Shown here one piece after another: positions 37,199-47,950 of a stretch of 64,000 nucleotides of DNA (position 1 is its first letter; each line of letters opens with the position of its first letter). The DNA comes from Cokeromyces recurvatus (Eukaryota; Mucoromycota; Mucoromycetes; Mucorales; Mucoraceae). The notes beneath the pieces were generated by a model. It ran no database searches, was not told where the DNA came from, and saw only the letters and a program-made list of their open reading frames with translations. Made by a program: the position numbers and the translations under genes. The DNA lies in contig NW_026251420.1 in NCBI RefSeq assembly GCF_025118155.1, forward strand, positions 62,001-126,000. Reading direction: 5' to 3'.

Positions 37199-37986
37199 AT
37201 GGTAATGTATCAAACATGAAAGCCCATCCATCCATCCATAAATATTATTTTGGATTGATAAATGCAACAAAGGATATAATTAATTATGATGTAAAAAAAA
37301 AGCCAAACAAAAAAATTCTATATCAGCAGCTTATATATACACGAAAGGAGATCAACTTAAAAGTATTGAAATGAATATAAATGACAGAAAAAAAAAAGAA
37401 TACAGAAAACAGTAATGTTAAAGCACAGCTCAGTTTTTTTTTCTCTTTCTAACCGGAATACATATAGAGGACCGCTCTATTATTTGAAGAAATTTAACAA
37501 TCCAAAATAATTTTATGAATTGGAAGGACATGTAGCCAAAAAAAAAAATAGACAGAGAATTAAACAATTATTTTTTTTTTCTGTTTAATATAGGCCGACG
37601 CTTCTACTGTCACTATTAGAACTCGCAAGTTCCTTACCAACCGTTTGCTTCAACGTAAGCAAATGGTCGTTGATGTTATCCATCCTGGTCTTCCCAATGT
37701 TTCCAAGGATGAACTTCGTGAAAAGCTCAGCAAGATGTATAAGGCTGACAAGGAAGTTGTCTCTGTCTTTGGTTTCAAGACCCACTTTGGTGGTGGAAAG
37801 ACCACTGGTTTCGCTTTGATCTACGACTCTGTTGAAGCTCTCAAGAAGTTTGAACCCAAGCACCGTCTTGTTCGTATCGGTCTTGCTGAAGCTCCCAAGG
37901 GTGGTCGTAAGCAACGCAAGGAAAAGAAGAACCGTGAGAAGAAGTTCCGTGGTGTCAGAAAGTCCAAGAAGCCCAGAAAGGAGTAA
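37199..37986 (+). CDS. RPS24: Ribosomal protein eS24 (40S subunit)
   Basis: Component of the small ribosomal subunit, needed for 18S rRNA maturation. The second exon 37594-37986 encodes [20 protein letters not shown] and the diagnostic [20 protein letters not shown] and [20 protein letters not shown], ending in a basic tail SKKPRKE; with the initiator Met the protein is about 131 residues. No ATG precedes ADA in the exon; I place it at 37199-37201, where ATG is followed directly by a GTAATG donor, so the intron (37202-37593) would start right after the start codon, a common arrangement in fungal ribosomal-protein genes. The small first exon is inferred; the main exon is certain. Codons are strongly C-ending (AAG, CGT, GGT, CTC), unlike neighbouring genes, as expected for very high expression. 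Confidence 0.93.
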
Positions 37987-38359
37987 ACTGTGTGTTTTAT
38001 TTACCTTTTTTTTTGCATATTCTTTTATAATTAAACAAATGATAGTGTAGAAGCTCTTTTTATTTTTATTTTGTAAGAAAAAAAAATTGATAATGGGTTG
38101 ATGTGTATAGGAAAATTGGAAAGGATTTAGTAGTGGTCGTAGTAGTAGTAGTAGTAGTAGTAGTAGTAATAGCGTACGTGTATATGTGTGCATATTTATG
38201 AGATATGCGTTGTATGTCATTTGCAGTGGATTTTTAAATTGAACTCAATCTATAAAATAATCGAACTTACTTTTGGATAACGTTCTTAAAAAACTAAAAT
38301 AATATAAATAATCGATCTCATGTTATTCCTTTTTCTGTGCTTGTATTATATTTTGATAA
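37987..38359. other. Spacer with GTA microsatellite
   Basis: A TAG/GTA repeat (about 38129-38168) lies between the eS24 stop and the protease gene. No gene seen. Confidence 0.5.
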
Positions 38360-38596
38360 ATGAAATCAGCTACTGCTTTCTTTTTAATTTCAAGCGCAAT
38401 TACAGTTGTTGCTTCTAAATTAATTACAGTTCCGTTTATTGCTGCAGAACGTAAGATTTTGTCTGCTACTGCTGATGAAGGAGAAGGGAATACACTAGGG
38501 ACACCAATAGATGTTCCACTTGAAAATATTGATTTAGCATATTTAATTGATATCTCCTTTGGTATATATAGAATAGTATTCATTTAATATCTATAA

Positions 38597-38627
<31 letters not shown>

Positions 38628-40021
38628 TGAATCCTTTAGGTACCCCTCCACAGCTATTTTCATTATTATTAGATACAGGTTCCTCAAGTACTTGGGTTCC
38701 TGCTTATGGTTGTAGACAAGCATGTGGATTCCCAGTACATACTTTTGTAGCTAGTAACTCATCTACTTTAGAGTTACCTAATCGATTATTTGGTATTCAA
38801 TATGGAGAAGGCTTTGCAAGTGGATATTATGCAAAAGATACAGCTACAATCGATGGTGTTCCAATTCCTCAAGCTGTAAGTATGACCACCAGAGTTATAT
38901 ATACATAATTATATGTATATGTTAATGATATAAAGGATTTTTTTTTTTTAAAAAAAAAAGAATTTTGCTATATCCACTATGAATGATGGAGATCTACCCG
39001 CAAGTGGAGCTGGTAAATAATATATAAATATAAATAGAATGCATATACTAATATAATTTATTAGATGGTATTCTTGGTATAGGACCAGACCAGCTAACCG
39101 TTTATAACAACCCAGAACATGAAATAGTACCAACATTAATAACTACCATGTTTCAACAAAATATTATAGATCATAATATGTTTTCAATCTACTTTCAACC
39201 CGTCAATTTTACTAATAATAGAGCAAATCGTATTAATGGTGAGATTGTGTTTGGAGGAGGTAATATAATAGAAACAAATCGATAGTACAATATATCAATT
39301 ATATCTATATTAGTTGAAGAGAGACATATTGCTAGTGATATCACTTACGTTCCAATTACTTCAAACCCTATTTTTGCAGTAAGTTCATAACTGTTGAATA
39401 TATAATTATTCTTATATTTTTCCCTCAATTATTACTAGGAATACTGGGCAGTAGATGTTGATATGATTCATGTTGGTGAATATACTACTGTTTATGAACA
39501 GAAGTTATCCGCGTTGATAGATACAGGTATACATTGCCGAGACTCTCTCTCTCCTCCTCTCCTCCCTTTTTTTTTTTCATAGAGTCTATATTAACGGTAT
39601 TTTTAGGCTCAACCCTCATATATCTACCTAGAGATATTATTACAAACGTGTTTCAAAATGTAACGGATTTACGTATGGATCTTTCTGGGCAGTATATTGT
39701 TCCATGCAACTCACCCAATATGCCAAATATTACATTTACTATGAATGGAAGTAACTTTACACTTCAACCTGAAGATTATATTATCTCTGCTGGTTCTGTA
39801 AAGTATATGTATATTCATTCTAATTAGCATGTACTTATTATATTTTATAGATTTCTTTCTCTTCTGAGTGGTGTTATACTTATGTTCAGGAAAGTCCACC
39901 TTTTGTGGATGCTATCCTTGGTTATGGTTTCTTACAACAATTTGTCTCAGTATATAATAATGAAAATAAAAGTATTGGATTTGCTAATAGAGCAACGATC
40001 CCATCAATACTAGAAAAATAA
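38360..40021 (+). CDS. Secreted/vacuolar pepsin-like aspartic protease (A1 family)
   Basis: Predicted aspartyl endopeptidase entering the secretory pathway. Eight exons: 38360-38561, 38640-38875, 38961-39012, 39065-39259, 39314-39378, 39439-39526, 39607-39797, 39851-40021, about 399 residues. N-terminal signal (MKSATAFFLISSAITVVASK). Catalytic motifs: DTGSSSTWVP and the second DTGSTLIYLP, the latter created across an intron. Flap region FGIQYGEGFASGYYAKD, GILGIGPDQ and the C-terminal ILGYGFLQQFVSVYN are as in the family. The pro-region is short (about 45 residues), and there are several N-x-S/T sites (NFTN, NITF, NGSNF). No GPI signal is apparent, unlike yapsins. Substrate unknown. Confidence 0.93.
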
Positions 40022-40611
40022 ATAATATATAGCACTACATTTTGGAAAGTTATATAGAATATTATAATAAAATATAGAATTTATAGATACATAAATTAAG
40101 CTACGCTTTACTCTCTATAAGGGAAGGGGGGCAGCAATTGGAATGTAAAATTATATAACATACTATGGAAAGAAAATAACAAAAAATTAAAATGCATATA
40201 TTTATAATATATCGATGTCTACCGTATATTCTTAAGAAAGTCATTTTAATAGCTCAAATGTTTGTGCAGGTCTAGGAAAACTCAATTAATAGCATTTATC
40301 TATAAATATAAATATCTAAAATATACATATATGTATATATTTATATTACATATAGAAACTATAGTATATCCTTTACCTCTAAACCTTGATAGCCTATTAG
40401 TTTGTTCTATACTACGACTCATACTTTTTTTCTTAAAAAAAAATTAGCAAATAATATACATATAAAATACATATAAATAAATATTGTATTTTATTATTCC
40501 AAAAAAAAAAGTTATTATACACAAGTTATATTTTACAAGTGTATTAAAAACTGTTTGGTTTTGTACTAAAAACTATAAAGATATACATGTATATACTAAT
40601 TTAATTCATAG
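40022..40611. other. Spacer, no gene seen
   Basis: AT-rich. The missing N-terminal half of the following aldo/keto reductase fragment was looked for here in all frames and not found. Confidence 0.45.
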
Positions 40612-41165
40612 AATATATCTATTGAAGATATAATGGGGGCCTTGAATGAGCTGGTTCGTTCTGGTAAAGTTAGATACATCGGTTGTAGCTCTTGTTATAC
40701 CTGGGAATTCCAAAAGGCAAATGCAGTTGCAGAGCGTCATGGATGGACTCGATTTGTCAGCATGCAAAATTGTTACAACTTGCTCTATAATGAGGAAGAA
40801 CGCGAAATGTTCCCTTATTGTTTAGATAGTGGCATCGCTTGTATCCCTTGGTCTCCTCTTGCATGTGGATTATTAACAGGAAAATCTCGTCAGTCTGTTC
40901 GATTAGAGAGCGATCGTGGTATTCAATCCTTTTTCCTTACAAGGAGATAAAGTAAGAGTAATGAAGAAATTATTGACAGAGTGATCAAGTTGGCAGAAAT
41001 ATTAGGACATAGTCACTACCCAAGTGACTTTGGCTTGGAAATTGACTAAAAAACTATAGTACAGCGCCTTTTTTTCGGGCATCGATAAACAAGAAAACTT
41101 GCTTGCTATCATTAGTATCTTGAATGTTAACTTAATCCATTATCTCGAGGATCTATGTAATTTTT
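40612..41165 (+). pseudogene. Aldo/keto reductase, C-terminal fragment with frame breaks
   Basis: The first frame (40612-40950) reads IMGALNELVRSGKVRYIGCS, WEFQKANAVAERHGWTRF, SMQNCYNLLYNEEEREM and IPWSPLACGLLTG, the second half of a fungal NADPH aldo/keto reductase barrel (YakC/Aad type). It stops at 40950; the family sequence resumes in other frames as EEIIDRVIKLAE (about 40960-41000), TQVTLAWKLTKK (about 41020-41050) and GIDKQENLLAII with HYLEDLCNFY (to 41165). The N-terminal half with the catalytic Asp-Tyr-Lys is absent. Truncated at the 5' side and broken at least twice, so a pseudogene. Confidence 0.85.
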
Positions 41166-41820
41166 ATAATCTTATTCTTATGTTTTATATACTAATAAAA
41201 AACAAAATATCTATAGCGTAAGTCTTTCTGTATTTGTGTGAAAACCCTTATATATTATTTTTGATCCCATTTAGTTACATTTTATTAGGGATGTAATATG
41301 CTGTAGTATAGTATGTATTTAAACGAAGGGTTATATAAATTATTCATTATATTCATCAATTATTATGAGACATAAGTCTACATTTGTATTGATGCTTTCT
41401 AAATTAATGAATTACATGTGCTGCATTATGTTTTTAAGAAAATAGCATTATATACCATATGCTTATACATATATTTATATATATTGTATACATACTTAGA
41501 ATGATTTTATTTTAATATATTTTAATAAACTAAATACATTATTATAACAGGAAATCATACTTTGAAAAAAAAAATAAGGGGTCAAAATTTTCAAATATGT
41601 ATATATTTGTATATAAAAGGATATGATGTCCTGGACTCCCAGAAAAACGGGAACAAAAATGAGTAAATTTAACCAATCGTGTGTACATGTATCCCAATAA
41701 ATTATATCTGAATTAAGATGACTATAAAGTTATTTTTATAAAAGAATAAGGAGAAAAACAGAATCTAATACGTGTGGATAGGATCATTTACTGGAAATTT
41801 TTAATATCAGTATTTATATA

Positions 41821-41871
<51 letters not shown>

Positions 41872-41942
41872 AATATTTGTTAAATCTAAGCACTGGTGTA
41901 AGAATGATAACAGCCACCAATAATAATAATAATAACTTCTTA
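41166..41942. other. Spacer with 45-A run, no gene seen
   Basis: AT-rich sequence. An uninterrupted A-tract occupies 41822-41866. Nothing else recognised. Confidence 0.5.
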
Positions 41943-43979
41943 TTACAATTGCAAAGGAAAATGACTTGCACTTTCATTTAATATAAAGTTTTCTATCTCC
42001 TTGCACCTTATTTTAATATATCCAAACGTCAAATTCATTTTCAACTTATCATCTAATTTTTGTTCACTTAGCATTTTTAGAAATTGATCGCTACTACTAT
42101 TATTGCTACTGCTGGTATTTATTACACCTTTCCCTCGTAATACAAAATAATCCTCAGCAATTCTTGAGTCAGCTTGACCTAATTGTTGAATGATAGAATC
42201 CTCAGAATGAGTTGATTTATAACCAACATACTGATACCATTCTTCTTCAAGTCCTCCATTTTTACATCTTTCTATATTTGCAATTTGGACATAGCTAGAG
42301 ACTTTATGGTAAAATAGAGAGGCATTAGAGTATTCGAATCGAACACCATGAATTGCAATACAATCAAAGACATGCAATGGCATATCAATTTCAATCATAG
42401 TTTGATATAAAGTATTATTTATGTTACAAAGTTGCTTGCATTTTGTGATGTATAAGGTGTTTAATAAAGGGCATACTTTAGATAAATAATGAAAGACGTG
42501 TGGTGTAAAGGACACAAAGGTAATATACAAAGCTCTTAAAGGATATCTTGTCGTCTTTTTTGGTTTCAAATCAGATACATAAAGTGTACCCCATTCGATG
42601 ACAAGTGTTTCAAGTACAGGACAATTATTCAGGAGCACTTTCATATCATATTCATCGTGATAAGAATCACATTTCATCTCCAAGTAAGAGAGTTGACTAA
42701 AACCCTTGAGAGAGTTCAAAGTAGTTGACAAGGTCGCATTTAATCGCCATTGATCAATTTCAAGGGAAGTGATTAAATCTTTACCATATTGCAAAGCAAG
42801 TCTAAATTCAGAATCAAATTTGATCTGATTATTTCTGTGAACATTAGCTTGTACTTTCTTAATACTACTACAGCGTGACGAAGAATTTACTCGCTCTTTT
42901 AATATTTCAAAGAACTCCGAATTAAACCAATGACTGAGTGTGGGACAAGACAATGAAATGGTTTCTAGATGACAGCACCTCTTTATTAAATTTAAAAATA
43001 AAGCCTTTTTTTCTATATAAAGAGTTTCTGTCAAAGAAGAAGTTGTAGCCATAGTATTAAGCTCTTGTTGATTGTCATGATCATGATCATGATCATCATA
43101 TTGCACATCTATGATTAAATGATGAAGATTTGGGTATTTATGAGCAATATAAAAAAGCCATTTAGCAGAAGTAAAGCGTGTATTGAAACACAATGATTCA
43201 AGATTTGGTGCAATGAGGAAGTTCTTGATCTGCTGTTGAAGAGGGAGTTTCTCATGGCTTTGATTGATATGCAGTTGAATGCGGTCTCCAGTGATATAGA
43301 GACGCTTTAAACGTTGCAAGATATTATGTATGATTTCAATATCGTCTATTGTCAGATGAAGAGTAACTTGACTATTTCCCTCATCTCCCTTAATCTCTAG
43401 ACTCGTGATATTTGGAACAAGCGTGAGAATGGACACTAAGCGTCCTTGTGTCGATAGATCAACAAGTATATCACTTTTGATCGAAAGGTGTCTTAATCTT
43501 TCCCCAATAAAATGTAAAAAGGGATAAGCCATGCTTAAACTCGTTAAGGTGGGTAATTGTCGTATATAAATCCATTTTGAAATATTATCATGAAAGTAAA
43601 TACTCTTCCATGATTCGGAGGAAGAATCAAAATCTAAAGTTTCCAAGTTGGGACAAAGGATAGGAAGTTGTTCAAATAGAAAAGGTGGCACAAGTGTAAC
43701 TGATTGTTGTTTCTGTTGTGGTAGTAACAGTGTTGTTCTTTTTCGAATGTAAATATGCTTAATGAAATAGCCATTTGTTCTTTGAAGTGAAGTAAGTGAG
43801 GTTAAAAGCAACATAAGCTGCTTTTTATTTTTTACGAAAATAGTATGATAAAGGCTATATCGAAATACTTGATACCACTCTTTACAGATTAGCATACCCA
43901 TTCTTTTATCATTTGGTTCCAAATACGTTACTATTTGCATTAATAATTCTGTAGGTATTATACATGTATTTTTTTTCAT
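41943..43979 (-). CDS. F-box / leucine-rich-repeat protein
   Basis: Predicted substrate receptor of an SCF (Skp1-Cul1-F-box) ubiquitin ligase. Intronless, 678 residues. The F-box is at residues 6-47 (IIPTELLMQIVTYLEPND and ICKEWYQVFRYSLYHTI, with the conserved L-P/IxxxW pattern). The rest consists of irregular leucine-rich repeats of the form L-x-x-L-x-I (CPNLETLDFD, LPTLTSLSMAY, APNLESLCFN, YPNLHHLIIDV, CPVLETLVIEW, CPLLNTLYITKC). A DHDHDHD run is coded by a GATCAT repeat near 43075-43096. Large families of such single-exon F-box/LRR proteins are common in Mucoromycota; the target is unknown. Confidence 0.88.
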   Translation of the reverse strand: MKKNTCIIPTELLMQIVTYLEPNDKRMGMLICKEWYQVFRYSLYHTIFVKNKKQLMLLLTSLTSLQRTNGYFIKHIYIRKRTTLLLPQQKQQSVTLVPPFLFEQLPILCPNLETLDFDSSSESWKSIYFHDNISKWIYIRQLPTLTSLSMAYPFLHFIGERLRHLSIKSDILVDLSTQGRLVSILTLVPNITSLEIKGDEGNSQVTLHLTIDDIEIIHNILQRLKRLYITGDRIQLHINQSHEKLPLQQQIKNFLIAPNLESLCFNTRFTSAKWLFYIAHKYPNLHHLIIDVQYDDHDHDHDNQQELNTMATTSSLTETLYIEKKALFLNLIKRCCHLETISLSCPTLSHWFNSEFFEILKERVNSSSRCSSIKKVQANVHRNNQIKFDSEFRLALQYGKDLITSLEIDQWRLNATLSTTLNSLKGFSQLSYLEMKCDSYHDEYDMKVLLNNCPVLETLVIEWGTLYVSDLKPKKTTRYPLRALYITFVSFTPHVFHYLSKVCPLLNTLYITKCKQLCNINNTLYQTMIEIDMPLHVFDCIAIHGVRFEYSNASLFYHKVSSYVQIANIERCKNGGLEEEWYQYVGYKSTHSEDSIIQQLGQADSRIAEDYFVLRGKGVINTSSSNNSSSDQFLKMLSEQKLDDKLKMNLTFGYIKIRCKEIENFILNESASHFPLQL

Positions 43980-44284
43980 TCTGTTTAAATTTCTAATATA
44001 AGCATGTATATTTCTTGTAAAATGTATTACATATGAAGAAGAGAGAGAGAAGAGAGTGGAAAAAAAAAAAGAAGGCTAGAATAATTAGGCAACATGATGG
44101 AACCTTTTTTTTTTTCGTTGCATAAACGTGACTCTTTTTGTAAACTTACACTAGTCCAATAATTCCTTTTATCATTGTAAAAAAACTGATGAGTAATAAT
44201 AAAGTATTAATTTGTTGTGTATACATAAATGCATATACAAATATAAATATATACAAATATAAATACATATAAGCATATACAGAG
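43980..44284. other. F-box promoter side, no gene seen
   Basis: GA-rich stretch (44040-44070) then ATAC-type repeats running up to the transposon end. Confidence 0.4.
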
Positions 44285-45814
44285 CTTCCAGCCCCAATTG
44301 GTCAACTTTTTGAAAATTTGGTCACCTAAAATTAATAAATTTTAACTTCATTTGATCATTTCAATAGTAACACACAATAACTTCTAACTTAACATTTTAC
44401 ACTGAGGATAGCCAAGAAAATATTTACGATAATAATAGTAGAGAAACTATGTCGGTTGATGAGTTACCCTCCTTTCGCTTGTCGAAATTTAAGACTCTGC
44501 AAAAGTTTATCAAGCATACGTCAGTTGATATGTCAGGACTTCCTCACAACAATACTGATATTATCATGAAAGAAGCAACGATAGCTGAAAAGGACAGTAG
44601 GAGCACTGAATATATAAAATACACCAGCTTTCAATTGGAGATGTATATCCATTACGTGTTTGAAAAGAATTTGAAGAACGATGCTGCAGCTAAGTTTGCG
44701 AACGTTAACACGCACACAACTCGTAAATGGAAGACAGAATACATAGCTAACCCTGATGCGGGTGTCCCTCCAAAAAAAAAAAAAAAAGAAAAGAAAAAAA
44801 AAAACGAATAAGACTGGAAAGCAACAGGTCTCACAACTTAACAATCAACATAAAAAAACAATTTGTGGATTTTTATGAGAAGCCGACAGCAATTATTGAA
44901 GACGGTGTAGAAGAATTGATTAAAAACTTCGAAGGACTCGTCATTAAAAAGTCAAGGGTGACTGTATTTATGAAAGATGATGCAACCTTAGTATAAAGAA
45001 TGTTACTCGTCATTCAGTTTAAAGAAATAGTCCTAAAACCATTGAAACTCGCGCAGTTTGGGTTGCTGAATGGAGTTCTAAAGGAATCAACTATCATAAC
45101 AATTGCGTATTCATTAATGAGTCGGGTTTTAACTTAATTATGACAAGAGGAAAGGCATGGTCTAGGCGTGGGGAGTCAGCAATTGTTGTTACTCCGTCTA
45201 CCAGAGCCATTTCAAAGACTACTCTTGGTGTAGTGTCGTCTTCTGGAATTGTCAACATTAGTGTCAGAGAGCATGGCAATTTAAAAAGAAGAAGAGTAGT
45301 TGGCGCCACAAAAAGAAAACCTCCTGTGGGTCGATTAAGCATATCCAAAGGAACCACTGGCGGACATTTTATGCAGTTTATTGTTGATGCGATGGATATT
45401 ATAGATCAATTTCCAGAGATGAAAGAGTATCATTTAGTGTTGGATAATGCTCCCATTCACATTCATAGTATCGTTGATTCTCTTATTGTCAACCGTAGAT
45501 ATATACCTATATATCTCCTAATTTATTCGCCAAAACGAAACCCAATCGAGCAATTCTAGAAAGGCTTAAAAGAATACGTCAAGAGAGAAAAGCTTCAGGA
45601 CAATGAGACACTTACCTCTCGAATAATGGATGCCTGTAAGCAAGTATCACTCCAAAACATACAAAACTATGTTCAGCATTCCATTAATATTTTTTCCAAG
45701 TGTATGAATAAATTACCCATCTAACCCCTTGTTAGTCTGATAATGCTTCATGATCAAATGAAATTCAAAAAAGTGTCCAAATTTTCAAAAAGTTGACCAA
45801 TTGGGACTGGATGC
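44285..45814 (+). mobile_element. Tc1/mariner (IS630-like) DNA transposon, inactive
   Basis: About 1.53 kb. The ends are inverted repeats: CCAATTGGTCAACTTTTTGA then AAATTTGG at about 44294-44321 on the left, mirrored at about 45776-45803 on the right; a weaker match with TTCATTTGATCAT extends each TIR inward to about 75 bp. TA dinucleotides adjoin both outer ends, in keeping with the TA target-site duplication of this superfamily. It encloses one broken transposase gene. Confidence 0.85.
44449..45724 (+). pseudogene. Broken DDE_3 / IS630-Tc1-mariner transposase
   Basis: N-terminal HTH-like region from ATG 44449 (FQLEMYIHYVFEKN, KFANVNTHTTRKWK), then, in a second frame, VDFYEKPTAIIEDGVEELIK and in a third the catalytic half: VFINESGFNLIM (position of the first catalytic Asp, here Asn), LVLDNAPIH (second Asp) and SPKRNPIEQF (Glu). 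Faults: frame change in the A-run near 44772-44805, another near 44990, an in-frame TAA at 45020-45022, and TAG at 45557-45559 where the family has Trp after IEQF. The coding sense continues past it to a final stop at 45724. Not active. Confidence 0.88.
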
Positions 45815-45818
45815 AATA

Positions 45819-46010
45819 TGGCGACTTTTAACGAAAGATTGCATTCGTCTTTCATAAACCCATGTGCTCTAAACTTCTTGATATTAAGCCCCTCAAAAGC
45901 TGTGGTCAAACTCTCTACAGCATCAGTTATAACAACAAATGGATTTTCATAAAAAAAAAGCGATCAAATACTATTTGTGTGGCTCCTGGAGTTCCTGTTA
46001 TTCTTGGTGA
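45819..46010 (-). pseudogene. Fragment of a second, distinct IS630/mariner-like transposase
   Basis: The minus strand reads NPFVVITDAVESLTTAFEGL then NIKK and FMKDECNLSLKVA, the same segment as the middle of the neighbouring transposase (ITDAVESL versus IEDGVEEL; FMKDECNLS versus FMKDD-NLS) but clearly different in sequence. It is cut off at the right TIR of that element, at an ATA/TA site, so the first element seems to have inserted into it. The rest of the gene is not found on the other side. Confidence 0.65.
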
Positions 46011-46181
46011 GTGATATAACACTTGTAAAGAAAAAGAAAATATAACACAAAGTGAATACTATGAATGTTGTTTCTGTAACAAAATAATTAGTTACATATC
46101 TATTTAATTTTCTCTTTCTTTTCGATACATCTTCATTTTTCGTTTATTCTATACGTACTAATCAGTGCAACTAAATCCTTA

Positions 46182-46952
46182 AGACCCAACTAAAAATAGT
46201 GTAGAAGATGTATTTGAAACCTTTAGCTAAAAAACAGAGAGAAAAAAAAGGTGAAACTACAGCACTCGTTATCTGATATGTATATTATTAGGTATATTAA
46301 ATTTTTGTTATTTAGTATACCTTTCTCTCTCTCTCTTTTTTTTACAAAACAAGGAGGTAAGTAAGTTTTTCAATGACATATCAGTTATCATTATTCACTT
46401 TGACGGTTATATTGAACTCTTTGGCTATAGTTTTTACACGATATTTCCAGACACCTTTTAGGTTACGCGAGGTATCAGTTGAACCTGTTGTATAGTCTTG
46501 AACAATATCAGCTCTGCATGTAGCCATCATATCTGTCCAAAAGACTACATTATCCAAGTCCTTTCACTCTATAAGAGACCTATAAATTACTGAATGTTGA
46601 AATATTAATGGTAGTGAAAAATAACAGAAATTCACTTACATTCTTTGCGTTTGACGTCCGACATGCTTGATCGAGTTACAAGTGTGTATGTTTTTTTATC
46701 AAAAAAGAGAAACGAAATATTGTTTCTTTTCAAAGGAGAAGGGAAAAGGCCCCCCCTTTTTTTTTTTACCTCTAATAGAAACTTGGTTTAGTTCAGGGCG
46801 GCTTTTTGTGTTTCAGCCTTTAAAAGATACACAAATAAGTTTGATAGTAGTTTATAAAGTTCGAGTGCTGTAGTTTCACTTTTTTTTTTCTCTCTCTGTT
46901 TTTTTAGCTAAAGCTTTCGAATACATCTGCTACACTGTTTTTAGTTGGGTCT
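46182..46952. mobile_element. Element with about 85-bp terminal inverted repeats
   Basis: 46182-46268 and 46861-46952 are inverted copies (shared: AGACCCAACTAAAAA, TTTAGCTAAAAAA, GTGAAACTACAGCACTCG) with roughly 90% identity by eye. The 590-bp interior has no transposase motif. On the minus strand it contains a 61-codon open stretch (46563-46381: DNVVFWTDMMATCRADIV, LKGVWKYRVKTIAKEF) that looks protein-like but is not recognised. Best described as a non-autonomous TIR element or the deleted remainder of a larger one. Confidence 0.7.
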
Positions 46953-47529
46953 CATTTTATAATAAAAGCTGCTTGGAGTATTATACGAAATAAAAGGAAA
47001 GCAGAATATACATATAGAAATTTTAGTTGTTGAAAAGACAATATAGTTTAATCCATTTAACAACAAATGATATCGATTCTATTTATAAATATATGTTTAC
47101 TATTTATGTATTTAACTTGCTAGGCTCTTTTATTTTATATACATATCCTTTCATTTCCGTAAAAGCTTGTGATAGGATAGGGTCTTATTTTTTTTCTTTT
47201 CTTAATGATAAATATATTAATAATAAGACCATTACAGCATTAGGGGCAAGAGAAAAGGAAGACATACAAGGGACTGTGTAAATTATTAAGGTACTATCAT
47301 TTAAATATTAATTTATCTATTTGTATATAAATTCCAATAAGCTCATGAAAGAGCCATTTGTTTATCTTTACAATCATTTTTTGTTTTTTCTTATTAACTA
47401 ATCTAATATAGACTTATCTTCCATACACTTTCTGCTTCTCTTCTTGATTTCAATTTGGCTACTCTCACTTAAATATCCGAAAGAACATTGATTACACATC
47501 GAAAATGATTGCCAAATGTCAGTTTAAGA
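46953..47529. other. Spacer, no supported gene
   Basis: An 84-codon frame at 47027-47281 (plus) lacks an ATG start and homology; it may be chance. Otherwise AT-rich. Confidence 0.35.
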
Positions 47530-47950
47530 TTACATGTGTACACCATATATATTTTTAATTCCTTCGATTAACGAAGTTTGTTTTCCGTATAACAAGCTTT
47601 CATAGTTTGACAAGTCACAGCAATCTTGAAGATATTGATTGATGAACACAAGTCTTTCTGCAGTCAGAATACTAGATCCTCTTCTTCGGTAAGCAGTTAA
47701 CAAAAGCCAAACTTCTGCAAAAAAAAAATCTTTGTTAAGACATCTTGTGATATAAAAATTTTGCTGATAAAATAGACATGCATAGTTACAGTATGTACAA
47801 TCTTTACAAAGCTTTCTAATGTTTAAATACGCTATTCTATACAACCAATGCTAGAAATATATGACTTTACAGACAGAATACGGGCACCTGGTGTCAAAGA
47901 ACTACAGATATTCGTAAAACTGACTGGAGTACCAGGAAGAGAATCAATAT
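47530..47950 (-). pseudogene. Two-exon gene fragment of unknown family
   Basis: Block 47950-47846 reads DSLPGTPVSFTNICSSLTPG and ILSVKSYISSI. A GTTGTA donor and a TTTTTTGCAG acceptor join it in phase to block 47714-47530, which reads EVWLLLTAYRRRGSSILTAE, RLVFINQYLQDC, SLLYGKQTSLIEGIKN and ends IYGVHM-stop. The good phase and spliceosomal signals suggest real coding ancestry. No start exon is visible to the right. It lies beside the transposon cluster, so it may derive from a mobile element; function unknown. Confidence 0.35.

Noticed and set aside
37585..38220. 211-codon minus-strand frame across eS24
   Set aside because: Antisense to the eS24 coding exon; leucine/threonine composition follows from the complementary codons.
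46667..46873. 68-codon plus-strand frame inside the 85-bp-TIR element
   Set aside because: Low-complexity, crosses the TIR boundary, no recognisable motif.
47027..47281. 84-codon plus-strand frame
   Set aside because: No ATG start, no motif, and hydrophobic bias expected from T-rich DNA; only weakly different from chance.
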